A DNA stretch of 25,641 nucleotides from Botryococcus braunii (lineage: Eukaryota; Chlorophyta; Trebouxiophyceae). The translations under genes were made by a program, and so were the position numbers. Positions within the stretch are counted from its first letter, which is position 1; every line of letters begins with the position of its first letter. The stretch covers positions 4,556 through 30,196 of the forward strand of contig KV908809.1 of the NCBI GenBank assembly GCA_002005505.1. The letters run 5' to 3'. Below are positions 1-11,878 of this stretch, one piece after another. The notes beneath the pieces were generated by a model that was not told the DNA's origin, made no database searches, and saw nothing but the letters and a program-made list of their open reading frames with translations.

Positions 1-19
1 CAAGGGCTGGTGATTTATA

Positions 20-47
20 AATGTAATTACATTAATGTAATTACATT
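20..47. repeat. Tandem pair of 14-bp perfect palindromes
   Basis: The palindrome AATGTAATTACATT occurs twice head to tail (20-33 and 34-47) without mismatch. It contains ATTA/TAAT cores of the kind bound by homeodomain proteins, but nothing else ties it to a gene. It could be regulatory or simply an AT-rich duplication. Confidence 0.6.
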
Positions 48-907
48 CACCTGACTGGCACCATAAGGAAACTTCGTAAAGAAAGAACATTGGAGAGGTC
101 TCTTGGGAACAACTAATATGAAATCAAGCTATGTCTGCTTCTTGCGTCAAAGGACTGTGCAGCATGTTGCTTTGACGGTGCTTAAAATTCTTTATTGCCG
201 GAGGACAGTGTTTCCTGGGGAACATTTAATATGAACGTGCTTCCCTAGGAAAGCAGGCCAGGCATAACATCAATGTATTTACATAGCTCATGTTAGCGTC
301 TCAAACCAGTGTCAGCGGGGCATATGTGTGAAAACCCTGCACAACAACCCGATCTTAGGACTTTTAAGGTCGTCAGATCTAGATGCATCCATATGGTTGT
401 CCGCTCTAACAGTGTCGTGATCATTGAGTCGAGCAGAACGTCATCGATATCCTTCCTGCACGCAACTTACTTCCTTGCCGTTTTAGTTTCTGAGTCGGGT
501 GACTCTAAGCATATGGGCCCTTCGATAGACATGTCAACACGCCTACCCGCGTTCTTGCAAGACTATCAAAAGTCAGACTGTCAGAGCACTAGCAGGGCTG
601 TGTTAATGGGAGCAGAGCTGCTACACTAGCAGATCACGTCTTACGACGGAATTAAGGTTAACTCAGTAAATCCGTTATTGGAATCACATGGGCCTTTCAG
701 TGTGACAATATATTAATACCGACAGCAATGCGAAAGGTCTTGACGTACCCAGGGGCTATACAATGTAGGATACGTTGGTTTTGGTTCGTATACTTCACTT
801 TCCATCCTAAAGTCGTAAGCTCTGCTGCTTGAATCGACTTCCTGTCAAAACATTTGGGGCTCGTCCAAAGAATATTGCTGAATTGTGCATTTGGACATGT
901 TATATAT

Positions 908-1010
908 GGAGTACTAGTACTATAGTACTGTAGTACTCCACATTGTAGTACAATAGTACAATACTGCAGTACTGTACTGTTGGTCATAGCTGTACTGTAC
1001 TGTACTGCTA
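908..1010. repeat. GTACT/AGTAC-rich cluster with hairpin
   Basis: AGTACT and GTACTGTACTG recur many times. The segment 908-939 begins GGAGTACTA and ends TAGTACTCC, giving perfect 9-bp arms around further GTACT units. It is simple self-complementary sequence with no evident coding value. Confidence 0.6.
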
Positions 1011-1130
1011 GTCATGACATGTAGGTGCATTACAAGGAATTGGCCCATGGGCCGTTTGCAAGCTTCAGTGCTAGGGGCGGCCTATTCAAACTTATAAGGA
1101 TATCTCCGTATACTATCGTTGTAAAAAGTT

Positions 1131-1190
1131 GTCTGGTTGTTGCAACAATGAACTGCACAGCTGTACAGTTCATTGTTGCAACAAATAGAC
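1131..1190. repeat. 60-bp near-perfect palindrome, no loop
   Basis: The two 30-nt arms (1131-1160 and 1161-1190) pair at 27 of 30 positions with the axis between 1160 and 1161; the central arms around TTGCAACAATGAACTG pair with one mismatch. Complementarity falls off abruptly outside 1131-1190. It could be a tiny foldback element, a relic of an inverted duplication or a small-RNA precursor. No transposase or target-site duplication is evident. Confidence 0.8.
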
Positions 1191-1791
1191 AAATAGATGT
1201 CCACTTTAGAGGAGTGTGCAATCGACTGGTCTATAACAGATGACTGCAGGCTTCTTTGTATCGAACAGTTCCTTAGTTCAAAAAGTTTGAACCAAGCAGA
1301 TTTGCTTTGAAGTCGCGCAGATGCAATGTGCTCAGGAGGTTGCGAGCCTTGTGGATTTATTTGCATTCTAGAACCAGATTTGCTAGGGGAAGTTACCGAT
1401 GAGGATCGACTAGCTGGAAAGGATGGCCGGGGAAGAAATATAATTTTATAGCACTCATTCACGCTGATCAGCCATCCTTTCCGTTAGGCATTAATATTAA
1501 AGACTTGAAAGAGGTATACTCAGGAATAAACCTGAAAAGGAATGCAAACTCATTTATAATGAACGTCGCGTTTTGGAAAAGGCTTTTGTTGCAGCCTTGA
1601 AGGAAGGGAATCTTACATCTAGGAGCAGCCTTAATTGATGGAGGGTCGACGATGCAATGTTTAAGATCCAGCTCCGCCGCTTGGAGCTGAAGGCCCCTGA
1701 AGCGTTCATGTAGGCCTTGCAAGCGTGTCACTGATCGATGTCGCCGGTAGATAAGGTGGTTGAATTGAGACTGAATTTGTTCTTTACCTGG

Positions 1792-1821
1792 ACAAGTGAA
1801 CAGAAATTTTTGTTCACTTGT
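1792..1821. repeat. 11-bp perfect inverted repeat, 8-nt loop
   Basis: ACAAGTGAACA (1792-1802) is followed by an AT-rich 8-nt loop and then its exact complement TGTTCACTTGT (1811-1821), then TTTCTTTTA. No gene of either strand is recognised next to it, so no terminator or other role is assigned. Confidence 0.5.
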
Positions 1822-2528
1822 TTTCTTTTAAAATGGATTTCAGCTCCCACCACGACTTGAACACCTAGTAAACACCCTCTCATTTAGGGGGATCCGTTGC
1901 TGGCTACCACCGTCAATTAAGAGGTCATGACGTCGATGTATTTATATCCTAGGCGGAAACATTTGGGTGGGGGGCGGGAGCGGGGGAAGGTACCATGCTG
2001 ATGCGCCGGCCTTGCTGAAGAGACTCCAGGGCCCTCAAACCCCGGGGCTTTTGAACCAGGACGTCATTAATGTTGTGCAATATTGCACATGAAGATATGG
2101 AGGGATATTTTGTCACATTATGGCTGGCCGCTGTGGGTCGCCAGCTGGCTGCTCGCCCTTACAACTTTTGGGTTTGGGCTTGGGTTCGGGCCGTTGAATG
2201 ATTGGTCTGGTATTTTTTATCCACCTCTTCCAAAGGAAATCTTCTTACATATATGTATGTAAGAACCCATGTGGAGGCTGTACATATATATGTACACCCT
2301 TCAGCATATGTACATGTACAGCCTTCACAGGGAGATGAAGTCTAGGGGCACCACTATGCTGAGGCACACGTTGGAAGCAATTGCAAGGGAACCATTTAAA
2401 ATGAAGAGTGAAGCCTATTCTAACCGCATACCAAAATTCCATCATGCAGGGACGCGGAATCTACGGGCCAAATACTGACGGTGATATTGAGAGGGAAAGA
2501 AAGAGAGAGAGAGGGAGAGGGGGGGGGG

Positions 2529-2655
<127 letters not shown>

Positions 2656-2676
2656 GGGGGGGGAGAGACAGAGGGA

Positions 2677-3330
<654 letters not shown>

Positions 3331-3376
3331 CATGATAGGGGAAGTGTGCATAGATAGATAGTGTCATAGATAGTTG

Positions 3377-3606
<230 letters not shown>

Positions 3607-3620
3607 TGGGGGAAGATAGA

Positions 3621-3654
3621 GGGATTTTGTCAGACAATCGTAAGGCGTAACGAC
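3621..3654. repeat. Satellite fragment, copy 4
   Basis: GGGATTTTGTCAGACAATCGTAAGGCGTAACGAC, here given as its landmarks GGGATTTTGTCAG and CGTAAGGCGTAACGAC, repeats the start of satellite copy 1 (2674-2707) without mismatch, then homology stops. It sits directly after GA tract 3, as copy 1 sits after tract 1. Confidence 0.8.
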
Positions 3655-4735
<1,081 letters not shown>

Positions 4736-7700
4736 ATGAATGACCTTCTAGGAGTTGTAAAGGTGTGGAGTGAAGCTGTCTAACTTTCTTGTGTATTCCC
4801 TCAGTCGCCATTAGCACAATCTGGTCGCTTTGAGATGCACCCAAACTGAAGAACGTGTCTTTTGGGCAGTTCTTGTACTGTCTCGGCTTAATTTTTTAGC
4901 ATACTGCAGAGGAGTGTAGTATGCCATTCAATAGAGTATGTACCTTTGGTCTTTGCACACTTGTTAACAAACCAGTGTGGGAAACAGAATGGACAAGATT
5001 CAGGGCTTCCAAGGCCGATGGGACCTGCACCTGGTACAGATGTGGAACAGGGAGTGGCAATACCAGAAGAACCTACTGCTGATAAGCATTTGGAGGGATT
5101 TTTCAAGGAAGTCACTGTCATCAAGGTATGTTGCGGCGGGGTCACCCAGATTTCGTAGACTTTGAGATTTGCGCTCCAGAGAGACAGATATGTGGTAGTG
5201 GGCAAGACTGATAAATCAGTTGGACGAACTTGGCGGTCCTCACGCATGTCATTAGGAAAGTTGGATTTATTGCACTCGTCTGTCTTTCACTACCACGTAT
5301 GTATATACCTTTCGAAACTCCTGCTGTACAACCTCTCTCTTACAAAATTGTACCCAAAGCATTTGTTTCATGCTGCTTTGGGAAAAAAGGGTGTGTAACG
5401 GGGTTTCAGATAAGCTGTTGAAGCTTCTGCAAGACAATACATGTTACAATTTGAATGGAGTGTCTGCAAGTCAGAAGAGGGTCTCACTTGAGCTCCTGAA
5501 ATGGGGGGTTTGAGAGTATATATGTAGGCTGCAGAGGGCCCCCCGTTCCTAGATGCAAACTACTCGGGGAACAACTTAGGGGGTATTGATATGAGCAGGG
5601 TCTCCTTGCAAACATTCGGAGGAACCAGGTCAAGCTTTCAGAGGCCCATGAACGAAGTAAAACAGTTACACGCTCGGCAGAAATGAAAGAGATCAGGGAA
5701 AAGATGCAGTCAGATATTGATGAAGTCAACAAAACAGCTCATCAAGTTAAGAGCAAACTAGAGTACCTTGACAAGCTCAACGAGCAAGCACTGAACCGCA
5801 AGGTGGGCACCCAATCAAGCTCAACATGTTGGGCAATCAGCCGAGTAGGTTGGGGGGTGACTGGGAGACCATTCTGTAGCCACTTTGATTGGGGATGACC
5901 AGGATGACAGTCCCTCTTGTCTTGGGTACTCACATGCTGGGGGTTGTGCATTTGGCTTGTGCTGAAAAAGGTAGTTACGCATTGTTTTGGCTTATGGCTT
6001 TTTCCACGATCGTCTGTTGGAAGTTGCCTACATCATGCCGATTGATGGTTTGGTGCTCTGGGGCATATACTTTGGGAACTCCGCATGTACATGGGAGGGT
6101 ATTGAGTGCCAACATTAAGTGGGGCCTTGCAAAGCTGGGTTTCTATGGGACATTTGGATTAAAGGGGAGATTTACATTTGAGACGATGCTAGCATGAATT
6201 GCATGTGCCCTTATTCCCCCAGTAGTTCTGCTGGTGCTTGCTAAATTGATGCATTGATGCAGGGTACTGGCCCAGGGTCATCTTCTGAACGCACACGTAC
6301 TGCGATAACTGCAGCCTTGCGGAAGAAGTTGAAAGATTTAATGGGTGACTTTCAGGACTTAAGGCAACGGTTGAACGAAGAGTACAGGTCTGCGCAGTTT
6401 ATGGCTCAAATGACTGGCACTGGAAAGGCTGTTTTACATTGCGTAGTCGTTGTGGATTTGTTGTTTCCAGCTCATCACCTGTCCTTGGGGTGCATCTTCT
6501 AAACTTAGAGAAATTTGTTGAAGGTTTCTTAAAAGCACATAGGCAAATGGAATGCAGCAAGTGCGTACAGAAGAGTGGGGAATAATGAAACTATCAAAAG
6601 TTTTCAGTCAGTGATTGTTGTTCCCTCCGGTAGTTTCAGGGGAAAGAGTTCAACATCAGAACCCAAAAGCTGTTCGATCATGACATGAAACTCCAGTGAA
6701 TGTGATATTGCCAGGGAAGTTGTGGAGAGAAGGGTCTATACAGTGACAGGACAAAAAGCCACGGAAGAAGAAATTGATCGGATGATTGAAACGGGCGAGA
6801 GTGAAAACATCTTCCAGAAAGCCATCCTGGAACAAGGCAGAGGCCATGTAAGCACCAAATTCATTTGATTCCCTGGAGCTTTCCCAAGGACCAATTCTCA
6901 TTTTTTGCAGTGCCCTTGATGTACATGGTTCTCATATTGGCGGCCGGTGAAAGCATTCATGGCAGGACGTTATTGTTGATGCCAAGTAGTTAGAGGTGCA
7001 TGTTGCTTATTATGTATTTATGAAGAATTAACAGGCCATTCTGGAGTGAATATGCGGTTGGGGTGGACACAGGCAAGTGGGTGGGGTTTTGCATACTTGC
7101 AAGAACATTTTATTCAGTGCCATGGCTGGCATGGACTGAGTGCAGTGTGGTGGCGATCAGGTTTTGGATACTTTAGCAGAGATACAGGAGCGGCATGAAG
7201 CAGTAAAAGAGCTAGAAAGAAGCTTGCTTGACCTTCATCAAATCTTTCTGGATATGGCAGTGCTGGTAGAGGCACAGGGTGAGATGCTAGACAACATCGA
7301 GGCCCAGGTATGGTTACTCAAAAGGCCTCTTGCTTTGCTCGCTGTGTAATGCAGGTGTTAGGCATGAGTCTGTTGTTCGTCAGGGGACTTCATCCCTGCT
7401 CACGTTATCTATATCTTTGCTTTTGACATCATATTCTGCTTTTGGTGTGTCTTCTATCTATGAACAGTCAGGGTGCTTGTCGGCCTTGTTTGAACAGAGT
7501 TAGTGGCATCGAGTTTCACCAATAAGGAACATGTGCCATGGTCTTGGTGGTAAAAGTTCCAGTTGGCAATGGCATGCCACATCAAAGATGTGGCTCAGAG
7601 ACTGTTCCACTTGTGCTTATCATCATTTTGACAAGTATCTACTATCCCTTAGTGTTTCAAGTCATTTTGTTGGAGGCTGTGCCCTGATGCCTCAGTGGGT

Positions 7701-7959
7701 TCTTGCCTTGATGATAGGTTTTGAGGCGTGAAGGTCCCCACGTGAATTATCCCAGTGAGTCGAATTATGCTGTGTGCTCCTGAAGGTCGCAAAAGCGAAG
7801 GATCACGTGGAGAGCGGAGTTACCCATTTGGTTGAGGCTAAAAAGCTTCAAAAAAGCACTCGGCGGCTTATGTGTTGCGCCATCATTGTTCTGCTTATAA
7901 TTATTGCTGTGATCGTCATTTTGGTTGTCAAACCATGGACACTGATAAACAAGTCCTGA
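4736..7959 (+). CDS. SYP132: SYP132-like plasma-membrane Qa-SNARE (syntaxin), isoform a
   Basis: A target-membrane SNARE that assembles with Qbc/R-SNAREs to fuse secretory vesicles, anchored by its C-terminus at the plasma membrane. Exons: 4736-4756 (MNDLLGV; a donor at 4763 adding VK is also possible), 4976-5125, 5599-5802, 6263-6387, 6715-6847, 7161-7307, 7786-7959; all introns GT-AG and phases agree. Product about 317 aa. MNDLL matches the SYP132 N-terminus. Residues about 45-170 form the Habc bundle ([37 protein letters not shown]); VYTVTG and [14 protein letters not shown] follow. The SNARE motif runs about 212-280 with the zero-layer Gln at residue 250 in [12 protein letters not shown]. 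Residues 290-308 are the membrane segment, then KPWTLINKS. Family assignment is secure; the first exon and its donor are inferred, and AG at 4986-4987 is an alternative in-frame acceptor for exon 2. Confidence 0.9.
7786..7959 (+). CDS. SYP132: Alternative terminal exon 7a of the syntaxin gene
   Basis: This exon begins [11 protein letters not shown] at the +3 layer of the SNARE zipper and supplies layers +3 V, +4 A, +5 V, +6 G, +7 L, +8 A, the basic linker KKLQKSTRR, a 19-residue hydrophobic segment starting CCAIIV, then KPWTLINKS and TGA. Its acceptor (TGTGCTCCTGAAG) has only a short pyrimidine stretch. It follows exon 6 after a 478-nt intron. Its end resembles canonical SYP132 more closely than exon 7b does. 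The CC pair at the membrane edge is a candidate S-acylation site (inference). Confidence 0.88.
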   Translation, partial: VAKAKDHVESGVTHLVEAKKLQKSTRRLMCCAIIVLLIIIAVIVILVVKPWTLINKS

Positions 7960-8428
7960 TGAGGTGATGGGTCCCATTGCCAGCTTCTGCTCTGATTTCA
8001 GCGTCTTTCAAATGAAAGTCTCTGTTCCGGTTTCTGCAAATTGTTATGTGCACATATTCGTTGGAGCAGTCGAATGTGGCGGTAAAAGGAGATATGTTTG
8101 GCCCCAAGCTTGATTCCGATCGGCAATGGAAGGGGTCTTGATGTGTTAACTCCTTCATGAATGGGAGCGTTATCGAATCTTTGACCTTGTTCCAAAATGG
8201 AGCATGGCATATGTGTTTACATTGAACACATGTATAGGAAGATTAGGAAGTCTTGCCCTAGCTGTTACCTTCAACCACCAATTCCCTCTGGTTTCCTTGC
8301 ACCATGCTTTGTGATTTGTTGGCTTCTTTTTTTGAGCTTTAGCTATCTGCTGTCATGGTAGACCGTCTTTTGCATGGCTACTCTACGAAAGTTGAATACA
8401 TCCCCTCCCCACCCCTTTGAATGTGCAG

Positions 8429-8596
8429 GTAGCGCAGTCCAAGGATGCTGTGGAATTAGGCGCGACCGCACTCGTCGAAGCTAAGCTCATCAAGAAACGG
8501 ACTAGCCGGCTGATGTTTCTGGCCCTGCTTTGTCTTATCGCCATTGCAATCGTCATTGCTGTGGTTATTGTCTTGGCAATTCGACCATGGAAGTAG
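8429..8596 (+). CDS. SYP132: Alternative terminal exon 7b of the syntaxin gene
   Basis: A second intact terminal exon lies 469 bp beyond 7a, starts in the same phase 0 and encodes VAQSKDAVELGATALVEAK, a basic linker KLIKKRTSR, about 22 hydrophobic residues (FLALLC to VLAI), RPWK and TAG. Ungapped, it matches 7a at 18 of the first 29 residues, so the two are duplicates. The acceptor follows a strong pyrimidine tract (CCCCTCCCCACCCCTTTGAATGTGCAG). Splicing exon 6 (ending 7307) to 8429 gives an isoform of about 315 aa. Its open frame, splice site and conserved zipper residues argue against a dead duplicate; use in transcripts is inferred. Confidence 0.82.
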   Translation, partial: VAQSKDAVELGATALVEAKLIKKRTSRLMFLALLCLIAIAIVIAVVIVLAIRPWK

Positions 8597-10868
8597 CTTT
8601 GTGACCTTCAATTGCAGACAGGGAATACCAGGCTGATGCATAGTTGTCAAAACTCCAATGTGATTGGGCATCCAAACTCTAAACCAGTTTTACTTAGGCG
8701 TATTGTATGTTAGACATGGATGTAGTGCTGCAGAGGCACCAAGCTGCAAATTCAGAGTCTTACACACTCTGCCTTCCCACAGCGTGGAGTCTAGGCTTCC
8801 TGCAGTGGATCCTCATGAGGTTTTTACTTTTTTCTATTCTTGATGTGGCTTCCCTCATCAGTGGAGTTCTTTGCTCCTGGACCGAACTGCAGCCTGAAAC
8901 TTTTTCAAGCCTTGCACATGTGGTAGAAACAGAAACGGGTGCAGAGTACAGCTGGATAAGCCACTGAGACTGGTGAGGCTGAGCATCATGGAGGTGATGG
9001 GGCTCGAGTAAGGACAGGAATTTCTGGATCAGGGCTGCTTTTGTGGACGACTACAGTGCTTGCCAGTAGTTCAAGATTCAGAAGGCTGGTTTTATTGCAA
9101 GACATGGAAGCACCTGGATGAGCGAACCTGATACATAGGGGACATACGAGCGCCTGAACGCAGTGCGAGCTGCTGAGCGTGTGGACAAAGTGTTTCAGAA
9201 TCGTGTAAGGTACACGGTACTCCTTGACTATGCTTTTGGCAAGGGCACCGGGGTGTAGAGTCATCATTAGTCCTTGGAATCTGGGCACGTGAAAGGAGAG
9301 TTTAGTTCATGGGGTTGTAATTTACAAGGGTCACTTCCGAGGTAATGAATCACTATTCGTTAAGCCACCTTTGACAATGGGTCTCATATTCAAAGTTCAT
9401 GCAGTGAGGCGGTACCTACTTTAAATGTGAATTCTATAGACAACACTGATGTACATGGAAAGGTTTTGAAGCCTGTGTCTTTTGTCAGGGATTTCACTTC
9501 ATTTTAGTACAGGTTGCCAAGCTGTTCCGTTCACTTGTAGCATGATATGGATCCCAGCACTTGTTCTGTCCCGCGTGCAGCTTCCTGCAGAGACTGCTAG
9601 AGCAGGGTAGGGAAGCAGCGGATCCGGAGAAAGCACATGTGCATAGTAAGCTGGCTTTGTTACTACTGGAGTGGGGCGCTTGAGAATTCATACTGACAGC
9701 ATTTGCAGCTACGGTATCTGTACTGATTCGGGCACTACTGTAGTCCTTGCTTGTGTGGGGGCTATATTTCGGTCCTGTGGCTGGTGTTTGACTGCTGAAA
9801 CGCCAAGTCATGAACAGGACTCGCACATATGAACATGTAGAGGTATCCACATTGTGGATAATTGAAATAGATATGTTGCAAGCCGATGGCGCTGTCTATA
9901 TGGCCTGGTTACTGTGGAGAAGGAACTGCACATGCAAGTGCAGTGTGGAGACCTAAATGCACAACGGTGCTAACCATGGAGGAAACTCGCTGTCAACTTC
10001 GAGCATTATCGCCCATAAGTACCACCCAAAATAATATCATGATGTCCTTCATGGACAGGGGTTCGTCTCTGACGTGGGTCAAGAACTTTAAGAAAGCTGG
10101 ACTGTACAGTCTGGACAGCAGCATGCTCAGGATGCAGACAGTCACGCATGTCGAAGTGCCACACGCATGCAGCATAGATATACTCAAATATGCAAGAATA
10201 ACTAGAAGAGCGGTCACCCTCGAAGTTTAAGATCTTCAAAGCATTAGAAGAAAACGAAGACAACGACACCTGTCCAGGTTGAAGCTGAAGAGATGAGCTA
10301 TAACTCCCACAGTGACCAAGGGATAAGAACAATGGACGTAGCACTCAACATGTATACTGCAGGTGAGATTGTTAAACATGTTATGTCACCGGTGCAGCCG
10401 CACAAGATTGCATAGATAAGGCCGTACATGTGTAACTAGGGTGCACTGTATATACGCTACTAGGTTCTTTACAATCAAAGATATGAGGAACAGTGTGCTC
10501 CCCATCAGGGGTGGGAGGGCGTGCAAAGCTAAAAGCTTAGCAGGTATTCTGGGTTTTAAAACCTAGGGGCCTGCAGTGCTAAGACTCTCTAGGCATGACT
10601 TTGCAAACCCATACTTCATAGCTGAACAGTTTGACAAAACATCCCAAACACTACCGTGTGATCTCCTGATTATCCCCTCCTATCAGATTTATAGGCTATC
10701 AGCCCCCTTCGTCTCCTTCCCCGGCTTCGCCCGGGCACGATTACTGCGGGCTTGAGGCGGCCCGCGGGGACGCATTGGAGACTGCATTGAACGCCGCCGC
10801 GCTACTCCCATGCAGATTGCACGGGCAAGGGAGCCAAATAAAGTTATTCAGGGCTCCTAGACGGCAAA
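8597..10868. other. Intergenic region between syntaxin and P3 genes
   Basis: No ORF here resembles a known protein on either strand; the 60-118-codon ORFs lack motifs and splice continuity. The first few hundred bases are probably syntaxin 3' UTR. The segment 10700-10810 is markedly GC- and CpG-rich (CCCGG..CCGGG hairpin at about 10719-10735, GGCCCGCGGGGACG) and probably belongs to the P3 promoter or leader. Confidence 0.5.
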
Positions 10869-11878
10869 ATGGGTGCCTTCACTTTTGTTTTGAAGAAAAG
10901 CGGCGGTGAATGGGAAGCAAAGCAGGTCAGGGCCTCTAACTCTTGGGGTAGGAGGGAGAGGAGGGGGGGCACGATATTGTGTGAGCTACGCATGACGGTT
11001 TCTAGGATACAAGCATCATTACAAAATCTTTTTATAGATTGAGCGACTTGTATCTCGTTGCTCTGAATCGAGGCGGCCGGTTCCTTGCATATAATGCATA
11101 TGGTTTTTTGGTTCTTGCAGATAGAGGAAGATGGCGATATCACAGCTTCAAGTTCCGATTTGAAAGAATTGCAGAAGGATCTCTGCTCAAAGGCAGCTCC
11201 TGGCGGGGGAGCGAAAACGTCGTTCAGTATTGTGCTGCCAAATAAATCCGCCGTATATCAGGTGCGTGTTGGCAATCAATGGTCGTATATGTTGAAGATA
11301 GTTCTGGACACCGTTCATTAGTGCTTAAGCTAGTGTGGATATCATCATTTTCATACATTTTCTGACAGTGCATCAATATGTGCTGCACAAGGTCAGTGGT
11401 GCTATCGCTAATAGTGGGAATCACCTAGAATTGAGACAAATGAAGGAGGGTTGCGATGCGATTGCATAGGACGTTCAATCATGCCAATTTCGTCGTTTGA
11501 TTTACCCATATCTGGTGGTATTGACATCACATAGGGTATTGACATCATCGGCTCCTCTCCTGGTCAAGAGCTAGCGCTTGTCATTTGCATTTAATCTATC
11601 ATTCCCTGTTGTACGATGTTACAGTTTTACTTTTGTTGTGCTGCCACGGTGCGCACTCAAGTAAGGATGTCCTATCTTACATATCTTGCTCCTGCACCAC
11701 TTGGTTCTGTTGGGAAAAGGTCGTCGTTGGAGGACCTGTTTATGCTTCTGCTGGCGGTGGCGGTGGGGGTGGAGGAGCCGCTGCCGCTGAAGCCCCAGCT
11801 GCAGCAAAGGAGGAGGCTAAAAAGGAGGAGGAGGAAGAGGAGGAGGATGATGACATGGGGTTCTCCCTATTTGACTAG
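10869..11878 (+). CDS. RPP3: 60S acidic ribosomal protein P3
   Basis: A small acidic protein of the large-subunit stalk, which recruits and activates translational GTPases; the P3 class is known from plants. Exons: 10869-10925 (MGAFTFVLKKSGGEWEAKQ), 11121-11261 (IEEDGDITASSSDLKELQ..., ending SAVYQ) and 11720-11878. All junctions are phase 0 with GT-AG introns of 195 and 458 nt. The product is 118 aa, the usual length for P3. The N-terminal motif GxFTFVxKxxGGEWxAKQ and SSFSIV-like core mark P3 rather than P1/P2. A Gly-rich hinge and Ala/Pro stretch lead to a Glu-rich run and the conserved acidic tail EEDDDMGFSLFD. The start codon is set by the family N-terminus and the context GGCAAAATGG. No defect is seen. 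Confidence 0.95.

Larger units (their letters stand above)
1..2490. other. Gene-poor left flank
   Basis: No ORF here resembles a known protein family, and the short ORFs show no conserved motif. The stretch holds small inverted repeats at 908-939, 1131-1190, 1792-1821, 2074-2089 (a perfect 16-bp palindrome, TGTGCAATATTGCACA) and about 2276-2323 (TGTACA-rich hairpin). I read it as intergenic DNA. Confidence 0.5.

Noticed and set aside
1030..1243. Similar peptides (VVATMNCTAVQFIVAT) on both strands
   Set aside because: This is a consequence of the 1131-1190 palindrome, not two genes.
8597..8967. A third syntaxin terminal exon after 7b
   Set aside because: No frame beyond 8596 encodes a zipper end plus membrane segment; the ORF at 8707-8967 is unrelated.
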